Positions 42,901 to 52,700 of a stretch of DNA of 64,000 bases are shown one piece after another (position 1 is the stretch's first letter; each line of letters begins with the position of its first letter). Source of the stretch: Cryomorphaceae bacterium (GTDB lineage: Bacteria; Bacteroidota; Bacteroidia; Flavobacteriales; ECT2AJA-044); assembly GCA_017798125.1 (NCBI GenBank), contig CP059070.1:2356001-2420000 (forward strand). Direction: 5' to 3'. The notes under the pieces were generated by a model. The model worked only from the letters and a program-made list of their open reading frames with translations, did not search any database and had not been told where the DNA came from. Made by a program: the position numbers and the translations under genes.

Positions 42901-45900
42901 GTCGATTGATCTCACCCCTTTTATTGGTCAAATTGTGACTATTGGATTCTATCCCACAGGCGGATGGGGAGGTGGAGATGAGTACTTCGTAGATGACGTT
43001 CAGGTCCAATACGAGGAAGCTGTTCCAGAAAAATTCATTGTTGAAGTTGATAGCACAACGATTCCATTCCCGTTCCTCTACACAACGCTAAGCGAAATCC
43101 CTGTGGAGGGTTCATGCTGTTCGGCACCTACTTATTGCGACTCAGACTTTGGATTTGACGCCTTTATACCACCTGTTGTGGGGGATGATGACGTTACGTT
43201 AGAGCAGTGTGAATCCGTTACCTTTAATGTTCTTTCTAACGATTTCGGACCGGACCCTGATCGAAATCTTGATACAGCCTCATTAGTTATTATCACGAAC
43301 CCACTGAACGGTGTATTGTCCAATATCAATCCTGGTAATACAGGGGATATCACATACACCCCTAATACAAACTTTAATGGCTCCGACCAGTTCACCTATG
43401 CCATCTACGACGATGGATCCCCATCTTTAGGAGATACAGCGACTGTGACCATCACTGTAACGCCACCGGGTCAACAAATTTTCGTTTTAGATACTGTCAT
43501 CAACGTTTCTTGCAACGGCTTGAATGACGGATCAATCGACCTGACAACTGGGGGTGGCTTTTTCCCTCTTAGTTATGATTGGTCTACAGGTGCTTCAACT
43601 GAAGATATTAGCAGCCTTTCAGCTGGGACCTACTTCTTGACCATTACAGATGCCAACGGTTGTACACTTATTCGAAGTTTTGTCGTCAGTCAACCCGACT
43701 CACTTGAAGTTCAATTAGTTACCGCCGACCTAAACTGTAATGGTGATTCGGATGGGGCGGTTACCAGCTTCGTTTCGGGCGGTACTCCTCCGTACTCCTA
43801 CGCATGGAACACCGGTCCAGTAACTCCAAATTTGAATAGTCTACCGGCTGGAACTTATTCCGTAGTTGTAACGGATGCCAATGGTTGTACCGATAATGCA
43901 CAAGTGACGATTAACGAACCGGACGTCCTGGTATTGGCTAATACCGTTTCTTCTGATGCTTGCGCTAGCTCAATCGACCTGACGGTAAGTGGTGGAACAT
44001 TGCCATATGCCTATGCTTGGAGCAACGGTGCTGGATCTCAAGATGTTTCTGGTTTAGATGCGGGGACATACACCGTTACTGTAACCGACGGGAATGGATG
44101 TAAGGAGACCAGCACTGGTATCATTGTTCAGTCTGCTCAACTAAGCTTAGGTGTAACAAATACCGATGTTTCCTGTAACGGAGGAAGCGATGGAACGATT
44201 GATCTTACCATTACCGGAAATAATGGACCCTTCACCATTTCATGGACCAACGGTGCAAGTACAGAAGACTTAAGCGGCGTACCTGCTGGAACGTATCTCG
44301 TCACTGTAGACGACGCAGCCAATTGTTCAGCACAAATTACCGTAGTTGTCGACGAGCCCGACGCTATTGATCCAGGGGAAACCATTCAAAATGTTCTTTG
44401 CTTCGGTGATGCAAATGGTTCCATCACTTTGGTTCCTGTAGGCGGTACTTCCCCTTACTCTTTTGCTTGGAGTAATGGAGCCGGTAATGTAAGTAGTCAA
44501 ACGAGCCTTTCCGCTGGAAACTATACGGTATCCATTACTGATGCAAATGGATGCTTATATACTGAAACCTTAGTAGTTGGTGGGCCTAGCAATGCCCTTT
44601 CCTCTGGAATAGTCCAAGCAAATGTTACATGTAGCGGTGAAAATGACGGTGTACTGACCGCCAACGTTTCAGGAGGAACATCGCCTTACGCATACAATTG
44701 GTCTACTGGAGGCGCAACAAATTCTATTTCTTCGTTGAGTCCCGGGACCTACTTTGTTACCATTACAGATGATAATAGCTGTCAAGTAACAGAAAGCTAT
44801 ACCATCACGGAGCCTGATGAACTTACATTGTCCTATGTTCTTACGCAAAACCCATGTAATGGAAACGCACTTGGAGAAATAGACATTACTGTCATTGGTG
44901 GTACTGGCCCTTACACTTATGGGTGGTCTGACGGACCAAATACTCAAGACCGAACGGGGCTTACCGAAGGAAGCTATACGCTGAATGTTTTTGACGCAAA
45001 TGGATGCTCTGTTGACACAACGATTTCACTTAGCGATCCAAATGTCATATCTACTTCTACGGTAATTACAAATGCCTCTTCAGTATCCGCATCAGATGGT
45101 GCCATTGACTTGAACGTCTCAGGAGGAACATCACCATTTACCTACCTCTGGTCTAACGGGGCTGTAGTTCAAGATCCGAGTGGCTTGGCGGTAGGAACCT
45201 ATTGTGTCACTATTACCGATGATAATGGTTGTACGTTGATTGTATGTAAGACCGTTATCGCTGATATACCTGCCGCCGATTGTGGTAGTGGTATAGTCGC
45301 AGATAACTTTAGCACTCCAGACGTCTGGACGAATCAGGACGGAAGCATTAATTGGAGTACGGATTGGACAGAAGAAGGAGAAGGTCAAGATGCGAGCGCT
45401 GGAAGAAACCGAAATGAAGCCAATGCAAACTGCCCAAATGGAAATTGTCTTGTCTTCGGAGCTGGAGGAGTTGTGGCGCAAACCAATGATGCCGTTTATC
45501 GTGAAGTCGATTTAACGAATGCGACAACTGCTACCTTGACTTTTGATTGGTTTACATTCGAGACGGAAAGTAGCGCGAGTGAAAATGTTATTGTAGAAAT
45601 AGACACCACAGGTACAGGATCTTCATACACAACTGTCTACACTATTCTATCGGCAGCGGGGACCAACCAAAGCGGTTCAGGATCTGCAAACGAAAATCTG
45701 AACTCCTATGTGGGCAAAGTGGCCAGACTTCGGTTTAGAATTCAAAATGGATTTAGTATTGCCTCGGAAGAAATTCTTGTTGATAACATACAAATCAGTA
45801 TTACCTCTACCACGGATCTTCAAGTCACTATTACGGAGACCGATGCTCTTTGTAATGGAAGCGCCGATGGAGAGGCAGTAGCGAGTGTTTCAGGGGGTAC

Positions 45901-48900
45901 TGGGCCGTATACATACGCATGGAGCAGCGGAGGCAATGGAATTACTGAAACAGGACTTGGACAAGGTGTTTACACCGTAACGGTTACCGATGACGAAGGT
46001 TGTACGGTACAAGGGATCGCTATCATTGACGAACCTACCTCCATTTCTCTTAGTGGCTCAACTACGGACAATTTCTGTGTCGGAGACTCTCAAGGATCGA
46101 TTGACTTAGATGTAAATGGTGGAACACCTCCATACGCTTATGCCTGGACCAATGGTGCTGGAAGTGCTCAAGATCCAACCGGCTTGTCAGCAGGATCATA
46201 CACGGTTGATGTCACAGACGATAACGGGTGTAATGCTCAAATCAGTTTTACCATCAACGAACCATCCAACGCACTCTCTGCTTCTGCCTCTCCAACAGAT
46301 GTTTCGTGTAATGGGGATTCAGATGGTTCGATAGATCTTACTGTGACCTTTGGAACTCCACCATATAGCTACGTCTGGGACAACGGCGCTGGCTCAAGTC
46401 AAGACCCAAGTGGATTGAGCGCAGGAACGTACAACGTGACGGTTACTGACGCAAATGGTTGTACCACTACTGCATCAGCCGTTGTTTCCGAGCCAAGTGC
46501 TCTAGTAGCAACAGCGGTCGACGGTACCGTACCATGTTTTGGAGACACAGAGGGTTCCGCAAGTGTTAATCCTTCAGGAGGAACTCCCCCATACATGTAC
46601 CAATGGAATGCCCCTGCCGGTAACCAAACTACCCAGACCGCCACTGGGCTTGTAGCGGGAACCTATAATGTCGTAATTACAGACGCTAATGGATGTACGG
46701 CGAACGTGGACGTTGATGTTACCGAACCAAGTCTTTTATCCGTGACCATTGGAAGTGTCGTGAATGTTGATTGCAATGGCAATGCAACTGGGAGCGCTAC
46801 GGCAAATCCGACTGGAGGAACCCCTCCTTATACCTACAGCTGGAGTGCATCCGCTGGAAATCAGACAACGCAAACAGCCAGCAATGTTGCTGCTGGGACA
46901 ATTATAGTCGTTGTGACAGATGCCAACGGCTGTACCGCCCAAAACAACGTCACGCTCACAGAACCTTCACCTCTGATCACAGGATTTACTATTAACACTG
47001 CCTTAAGCTGCAATGGTGATAATAGCGCTCAGGCTACAATTACGGCGAGCGGTGGGACCCCGCCCTATTCTTACCAGTGGCCTGCTTCAGCTGGAAGTTC
47101 AACTTCCGCGACCGTTTCATCCTTGAGTGGAGGAACATACATAGCAACGGTTACGGACGATAATGGTTGTACCTCAGAAGTTAGTGTAGTTATTTCGGAA
47201 CCGGATGTAATAACTGTTGATGTCATTTTGGCGAGTGGAGTATCATGCACCGGTGAATCCGACGCAACAGCCACTGCTTCATCTTCAGGTGGTACTGGCT
47301 CTTTCACTTACTTATGGTCCGATGGACAATCTACACAAACGGCAACCGGCCTTGGTTCAGGGACCTACAGCGTTACCGTTACAGATCAAAACGGTTGTAC
47401 TGAAACTGGTTCAATTGTTATCGCAAACCCTCCTGTTTTAACCGTAGTTGCATCTCAAGTCCAAGGTGTTACTTGTAATGGAGATGGAGATGGAGAAGCA
47501 ACTGTAGTTCCTTCAGGAGGAACACCTCCTTATTCTTATCAATGGGACGGAAATGCAGGAGCACAGGTTACTCAGAACGCTACAAACTTGATTGGTGGTG
47601 TCTTTAACGTAATCGTAACAGATGCAAACGGATGTATCGCAAACGACTGGGTTACCATTACAGAGCCTGATGTCCTTACAGTCGTGGGAAGCGAAAATTC
47701 AGCCGTTACATGTAATGGCTTGTCAGATGGAACAGCTACAGCAACGCCTACTGGAGGAACTGGGCCTTATAGCTATCAATGGGGAGCTTCAGCAGGTAAC
47801 CAAACCACTCAGACAGCAACGGGGCTTGCGGCGGGAACATATAGTGTCGTGATTACTGATGCCAATGGATGTACGGCTTCTGACAATACTGTCGTCATTA
47901 GTCAACCGAATGCTATTGTAGTCAACGCCATTGAATCAAGTGCGGTTTCATGTAATGGACTAAATGACGGACAAGCTCTCATTAACTCTACTACTGGAGG
48001 AAATGGTGGCTTTACATATGAATGGAGTACCGGGGGAATTGGTACAAGTGTTAGTGGCCTTTCTGCAGGAACCTATGGAGTTACCGCAACGGATGCACTT
48101 GGTTGTACAGGTAAAACAACTGTCGTCATTACTGAGCCTGAGGCCTTGACACTTAATGTTGTCCTCGTTCAAGACGTTCAGTGTAATGGTGACGCGGATG
48201 GATCAGCCACTGCAAGCGTTTCCGGTGGTACTCCTCCGTACTCATTTGCCTGGGACAATCTTGAAAGCACTCAAACTGCAGTAGCACTATCTGCCGGTAG
48301 CCAGGGAGTAGTTGTAACGGACGCAAATGGCTGTTCTGTATCGGGTTCGATTACGATAAACGAACCTGTCGCCTTGTTTGCGTTTGCCCCTGCTGGTCGA
48401 GTTAGTTGCCTTGGAGATTCTGATGGTGCCTTTAATATGGTCGTATCAGGTGGAACATCTCCTTACACATATGCATGGAGCAATGGAGACATTACTGAAG
48501 ATGTAGAAAACCTTGCGGCCGGTACATACTCGGTGACCATTACTGATACCAACGGATGTATAACAGAACTAGAATCCCTATTGATTACTTCTCCGGATGG
48601 CATATCTGGATCATCAACTAACATTACGGACGTAGACTGTTTCGGAGCGTCTACTGGCTCAATCACCGTTTCTGCATCTGGCGGCTCTGGATCATTGACT
48701 TTCCAATGGTCCAATGGTGCTAGTAGCTCAGGATCTTCATATTCGCCAACCTATCTTCAAGATATGGAGGCAGGAAGTACGGCTAATGTGGAGGCTGAAT
48801 GCTGGCAGTTAGTGGGAGGATCCATCAATGCAACGAACGTAATAGAGGGTGCTGTAAGCTTCCGTTCTGGAAACATGAATAACTCAACTTCTGAGCGGTC

Positions 48901-49780
48901 TATTACTAGCCCATGGACCTCATTAACCTCAAGCGCTCCGATTTCATTTATTTACGATAAGAATAACACAAATACGGGCAACGTAACCCTGAAGGTTGTT
49001 GCCATCGATGAAAGCAACAATGAATCGACGATTTGGGGTCCTAACTTAGTACCATCTATTCCTGAAGCTGTTACCTTCCCGTCTGGTGTAACCGGCAACT
49101 ATCAGTTAAAATTTGAGTTCAACAGTACCGGGGGCGGGAATACTAGAGCCATCCTAGACAGCATTGTAATAGCTGGAAGAATTGTTGGTGATACGGCAAA
49201 CGTACCTGGAAATGGAAATTGCAACCTACTTGTAAGTCCTCCTGATGGAAATCCAGCCTCCAATTTCGCCACCTCCTCGATTAGTGATTTGGCCGCTGGT
49301 ACATATTCGGTTTCTGTTACCGATGAGAATGGCTGTAAGCAAGTCATCTCAGGTCTTGTTGTTGGAGAGCCAGCATCTGCGCTTGTCGCAGATGCCGATC
49401 TTGTTTCTGATGCCTCTTGCCCAAGCTCATCTGATGGATCCGCCACGGCTAGTGCTTCTGGTGGTACTGCTCCATATTCGTATCTCTGGAGTTCGGGTGC
49501 CAACACCAACACCGCGAGTGGTCTTTCTGCAGGGTCCTACGACGTGACTGTTACCGACGTCAATGGATGTAAGAGCATTGCTTCGGTTGCAGTTGCCGGT
49601 GTTGACAACATCGATCCGACAGCCATCTGTCAAGACATCACCATCCAACTCGACGCTTCCGGTAACGCCTCCATCTCCACTTCCGATATCGACAACGGGT
49701 CGGCCGATAACTGTGGCATCGACAACATCTCCTCGATATCACCACATTCGATTGTACCAACGTCGGACCAAACACCGTGA
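39959..49780 (+). CDS. giant SprB-repeat surface protein (frame ends in first HYR unit)
   Basis: 3273 residues from GTG 39959, chosen because it begins a clean signal peptide (LRLLLVTFVLLGSAMALRA). Order: unique N-terminal beta region (about 30-480); cadherin-like tandem domain (about 485-590); SdrD B-like domain (about 595-660, DEDRDQSIDGSENEYQG, DVDGDGTLSSGD); two MAM-like jelly-roll stretches (about 665-1050); second cadherin-like domain (about 1070-1170); about 22 SprB-type repeats (1178-3213); then the first HYR unit from 3217. It is most likely exported by type IX secretion and displayed as an adhesin. A one-base deletion in HYR unit 1 brings a TGA at 49778; the original frame continues in the following units. 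With an intact frame the protein would exceed 8000 residues at the window end. Confidence 0.88.
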   Translation: MLLSLRHTLRLLLVTFVLLGSAMALRAEGTKELRPQQDTTIGGTTFTVEGALAPYDWGGDFASWESSTNPDERLNIHIFDNSREYIYFGFAPQRTDEITYWRLRDPNDNIVASGTIEPGNPGFIDSYAEAVAGPNDAVNFPNPGGYDAIRFDPSMNGDYYIELNFENNVAQNTTRASSGGDFANRYDFFDITVIDETVDEVKLGRVWATKWALITNGSNVVFKPSVYVYREDGTLYEVKYNDIRPFGFGIVANTWGLDTALNLFESRKTRDGSDLNGTFTGSGGAPAYGEVPYQPEHKIFLNPPDDSAFPYASTVPSAALTSITGISCVGSNYCINVTADADGQVTLDIDANNDGDTDDPEDLVLFELVQAGSNCIEWDGLDGLGVEVGDGATISIEFKYEAGLVHFPIYDAENNDGGFTVNQLAPSSINNVAQFWNDLPVGGSSDTTTGCTSTVCHTWSGTNEIFHNTWVVSNEFISTSSYIFNSYCPPTAINDTVTVNGFQATGVDPIPNDDFPKSNPDFTTISIVTSPVNGVVTNINTSDGTFTYTPGPGFSGSDSLEYEICDDHTTPTCVTAWVYINGNIVAGPCTPETGKIKVAGTVWEDEDRDQSIDGSENEYQGALIRVWNDVDGDGTLSSGDTRFDSTFTDANGEYSLSIDVSGGSGGSGATDGFESNNLIGGTGWAAGWTETDNGGVGTSTGNIQISTAQTNSGTYAIRFDDIGDDTDNATATNNIEDGDGIQRTIDLTGYISPELQFSERNDNGESGDNVLVRISTNGGSSYTTLLTLVGNNNQTWTDQTIDLSAYVGQTVIIDFSAFNGTTSAWWPDAGNDVWYLDDVAIVEAGSNCTTPTFTVRDEFSTIAYDNNDGTANWFNNWEDDENGSPVVASPFQNRSNGQSIYIGTDVDGPNGPDDQCLIFDDVNNNDTISRQVDLRNACGTATFSFVYTENAGGSNDLLQVSVNGTQELTLPNNVGSTPTNESIDLTPFIGQIVTIGFYPTGGWGGGDEYFVDDVQVQYEEAVPEKFIVEVDSTTIPFPFLYTTLSEIPVEGSCCSAPTYCDSDFGFDAFIPPVVGDDDVTLEQCESVTFNVLSNDFGPDPDRNLDTASLVIITNPLNGVLSNINPGNTGDITYTPNTNFNGSDQFTYAIYDDGSPSLGDTATVTITVTPPGQQIFVLDTVINVSCNGLNDGSIDLTTGGGFFPLSYDWSTGASTEDISSLSAGTYFLTITDANGCTLIRSFVVSQPDSLEVQLVTADLNCNGDSDGAVTSFVSGGTPPYSYAWNTGPVTPNLNSLPAGTYSVVVTDANGCTDNAQVTINEPDVLVLANTVSSDACASSIDLTVSGGTLPYAYAWSNGAGSQDVSGLDAGTYTVTVTDGNGCKETSTGIIVQSAQLSLGVTNTDVSCNGGSDGTIDLTITGNNGPFTISWTNGASTEDLSGVPAGTYLVTVDDAANCSAQITVVVDEPDAIDPGETIQNVLCFGDANGSITLVPVGGTSPYSFAWSNGAGNVSSQTSLSAGNYTVSITDANGCLYTETLVVGGPSNALSSGIVQANVTCSGENDGVLTANVSGGTSPYAYNWSTGGATNSISSLSPGTYFVTITDDNSCQVTESYTITEPDELTLSYVLTQNPCNGNALGEIDITVIGGTGPYTYGWSDGPNTQDRTGLTEGSYTLNVFDANGCSVDTTISLSDPNVISTSTVITNASSVSASDGAIDLNVSGGTSPFTYLWSNGAVVQDPSGLAVGTYCVTITDDNGCTLIVCKTVIADIPAADCGSGIVADNFSTPDVWTNQDGSINWSTDWTEEGEGQDASAGRNRNEANANCPNGNCLVFGAGGVVAQTNDAVYREVDLTNATTATLTFDWFTFETESSASENVIVEIDTTGTGSSYTTVYTILSAAGTNQSGSGSANENLNSYVGKVARLRFRIQNGFSIASEEILVDNIQISITSTTDLQVTITETDALCNGSADGEAVASVSGGTGPYTYAWSSGGNGITETGLGQGVYTVTVTDDEGCTVQGIAIIDEPTSISLSGSTTDNFCVGDSQGSIDLDVNGGTPPYAYAWTNGAGSAQDPTGLSAGSYTVDVTDDNGCNAQISFTINEPSNALSASASPTDVSCNGDSDGSIDLTVTFGTPPYSYVWDNGAGSSQDPSGLSAGTYNVTVTDANGCTTTASAVVSEPSALVATAVDGTVPCFGDTEGSASVNPSGGTPPYMYQWNAPAGNQTTQTATGLVAGTYNVVITDANGCTANVDVDVTEPSLLSVTIGSVVNVDCNGNATGSATANPTGGTPPYTYSWSASAGNQTTQTASNVAAGTIIVVVTDANGCTAQNNVTLTEPSPLITGFTINTALSCNGDNSAQATITASGGTPPYSYQWPASAGSSTSATVSSLSGGTYIATVTDDNGCTSEVSVVISEPDVITVDVILASGVSCTGESDATATASSSGGTGSFTYLWSDGQSTQTATGLGSGTYSVTVTDQNGCTETGSIVIANPPVLTVVASQVQGVTCNGDGDGEATVVPSGGTPPYSYQWDGNAGAQVTQNATNLIGGVFNVIVTDANGCIANDWVTITEPDVLTVVGSENSAVTCNGLSDGTATATPTGGTGPYSYQWGASAGNQTTQTATGLAAGTYSVVITDANGCTASDNTVVISQPNAIVVNAIESSAVSCNGLNDGQALINSTTGGNGGFTYEWSTGGIGTSVSGLSAGTYGVTATDALGCTGKTTVVITEPEALTLNVVLVQDVQCNGDADGSATASVSGGTPPYSFAWDNLESTQTAVALSAGSQGVVVTDANGCSVSGSITINEPVALFAFAPAGRVSCLGDSDGAFNMVVSGGTSPYTYAWSNGDITEDVENLAAGTYSVTITDTNGCITELESLLITSPDGISGSSTNITDVDCFGASTGSITVSASGGSGSLTFQWSNGASSSGSSYSPTYLQDMEAGSTANVEAECWQLVGGSINATNVIEGAVSFRSGNMNNSTSERSITSPWTSLTSSAPISFIYDKNNTNTGNVTLKVVAIDESNNESTIWGPNLVPSIPEAVTFPSGVTGNYQLKFEFNSTGGGNTRAILDSIVIAGRIVGDTANVPGNGNCNLLVSPPDGNPASNFATSSISDLAAGTYSVSVTDENGCKQVISGLVVGEPASALVADADLVSDASCPSSSDGSATASASGGTAPYSYLWSSGANTNTASGLSAGSYDVTVTDVNGCKSIASVAVAGVDNIDPTAICQDITIQLDASGNASISTSDIDNGSADNCGIDNISSISPHSIVPTSDQTP
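40027..40039. repeat. dispersed palindrome copy 11 (GGCCCTACGGGCC)
   Basis: Falls on the signal-peptide cleavage region of the giant protein, read as MALRAE. Confidence 0.6.
43490..49600 (+). repeat. about 22 divergent SprB-type protein repeats
   Basis: Each repeat is roughly 70-80 residues and follows VSCNGDSDGSI ... GGTPPYSYAWSNG ... LSAGTYSVTVTDANGC ... EP. Repeats differ strongly at DNA level, so they are old. Two non-repeat modules interrupt the series: a MAM-like stretch at about 45270-45830 between repeats 8 and 9, and a similar one at about 48730-49250 that splits repeat 21 into two halves. The type is that of SprB, the mobile gliding adhesin of Flavobacterium. Confidence 0.85.
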
Positions 49781-52700
49781 CCCTTACCGTCACCGATGAG
49801 AATGGCAATACCGATCAGTGTACCGCTACGGTGACCGTCGAAGACAACATCGATCCGACAGCCATCTGTCAAGACATCACCATCCAACTCGACGCTTCCG
49901 GTAACGCCTCCATCTCCACTTCCGATATCGACAACGGGTCGGCCGATAACTGTGGCATCGACAACATCTCCCTCGATATCACCACATTCGATTGTACCAA
50001 CGTCGGACCAAACACCGTGACCCTTACCGTCACCGATGAGAATGGCAATACCGATCAGTGTACCGCTACGGTGACCGTCGAAGACAACATCGATCCGACA
50101 GCCATCTGTCAAGACATCACCATCCAACTCGACGCTTCCGGTAACGCCTCCATCTCCACTTCCGATATCGACAACGGGTCGGCCGATAACTGTGGCATCG
50201 ACAACATCTCCTCGATATCACCACATTCGATTGTACCAACGTCGGACCAAACACCGTGACCCTTACCGTCACCGATGAGAATGGCAATACCGATCAGTGT
50301 ACCGCTACGGTGACCGTCGAAGACAACATCGATCCGACAGCCATCTGTCAAGACATCACCATCCAACTCGACGCTTCCGGTAACGCCTCCATCTCCACTT
50401 CCGATATCGACAACGGGTCGGCCGATAACTGTGGCATCGACAACATCTCCCTCGATATCACCACATTCGATTGTACCAACGTCGGACCAAACACCGTGAC
50501 CCTTACCGTCACCGATGAGAATGGCAATACCGATCAGTGTACCGCTACGGTGACCGTCGAAGACAACATCGATCCGACAGCCATCTGTCAAGACATCACC
50601 ATCCAACTCGACGCTTCCGGTAACGCCTCCATCTCCACTTCCGATATCGACAACGGGTCGGCCGATAACTGTGGCATCGACAACATCTCCTCGATATCAC
50701 CACATTCGATTGTACCAACGTCGGACCAAACACCGTGACCCTTACCGTCACCGATGAGAATGGCAATACCGATCAGTGTACCGCTACGGTGACCGTCGAA
50801 GACAACATCGATCCGACAGCCATCTGTCAAGACATCACCATCCAACTCGACGCTTCCGGTAACGCCTCCATCTCCACTTCCGATATCGACAACGGGTCGG
50901 CCGATAACTGTGGCATCGACAACATCTCCCTCGATATCACCACATTCGATTGTACCAACGTCGGACCAAACACCGTGACCCTTACCGTCACCGATGAGAA
51001 TGGCAATACCGATCAGTGTACCGCTACGGTGACCGTCGAAGACAACATCGATCCGACAGCCATCTGTCAAGACATCACCATCCAACTCGACGCTTCCGGT
51101 AACGCCTCCATCTCCACTTCCGATATCGACAACGGGTCGGCCGATAACTGTGGCATCGACAACATCTCCCTCGATATCACCACATTCGATTGTACCAACG
51201 TCGGACCAAACACCGTGACCCTTACCGTCACCGATGAGAATGGCAATACCGATCAGTGTACCGCTACGGTGACCGTCGAAGACAACATCGATCCGACAGC
51301 CATCTGTCAAGACATCACCATCCAACTCGACGCTTCCGGTAACGCCTCCATCTCCACTTCCGATATCGACAACGGGTCGGCCGATAACTGTGGCATCGAC
51401 AACATCTCCTCGATATCACCACATTCGATTGTACCAACGTCGGACCAAACACCGTGACCCTTACCGTCACCGATGAGAATGGCAATACCGATCAGTGTAC
51501 CGCTACGGTGACCGTCGAAGACAACATCGATCCGACAGCCATCTGTCAAGACATCACCATCCAACTCGACGCTTCCGGTAACGCCTCCATCTCCACTTCC
51601 GATATCGACAACGGGTCGGCCGATAACTGTGGCATCGACAACATCTCCTCGATATCACCACATTCGATTGTACCAACGTCGGACCAAACACCGTGACCCT
51701 TACCGTCACCGATGAGAATGGCAATACCGATCAGTGTACCGCTACGGTGACCGTCGAAGACAACATCGATCCGACAGCCATCTGTCAAGACATCACCATC
51801 CAACTCGACGCTTCCGGTAACGCCTCCATCTCCACTTCCGATATCGACAACGGGTCGGCCGATAACTGTGGCATCGACAACATCTCCCTCGATATCACCA
51901 CATTCGATTGTACCAACGTCGGACCAAACACCGTGACCCTTACCGTCACCGATGAGAATGGCAATACCGATCAGTGTACCGCTACGGTGACCGTCGAAGA
52001 CAACATCGATCCGACAGCCATCTGTCAAGACATCACCATCCAACTCGACGCTTCCGGTAACGCCTCCATCTCCACTTCCGATATCGACAACGGGTCGGCC
52101 GATAACTGTGGCATCGACAACATCTCCTCGATATCACCACATTCGATTGTACCAACGTCGGACCAAACACCGTGACCCTTACCGTCACCGATGAGAATGG
52201 CAATACCGATCAGTGTACCGCTACGGTGACCGTCGAAGACAACATCGATCCGACAGCCATCTGTCAAGACATCACCATCCAACTCGACGCTTCCGGTAAC
52301 GCCTCCATCTCCACTTCCGATATCGACAACGGGTCGGCCGATAACTGTGGCATCGACAACATCTCCCTCGATATCACCACATTCGATTGTACCAACGTCG
52401 GACCAAACACCGTGACCCTTACCGTCACCGATGAGAATGGCAATACCGATCAGTGTACCGCTACGGTGACCGTCGAAGACAACATCGATCCGACAGCCAT
52501 CTGTCAAGACATCACCATCCAACTCGACGCTTCCGGTAACGCCTCCATCTCCACTTCCGATATCGACAACGGGTCGGCCGATAACTGTGGCATCGACAAC
52601 ATCTCCCTCGATATCACCACATTCGATTGTACCAACGTCGGACCAAACACCGTGACCCTTACCGTCACCGATGAGAATGGCAATACCGATCAGTGTACCG

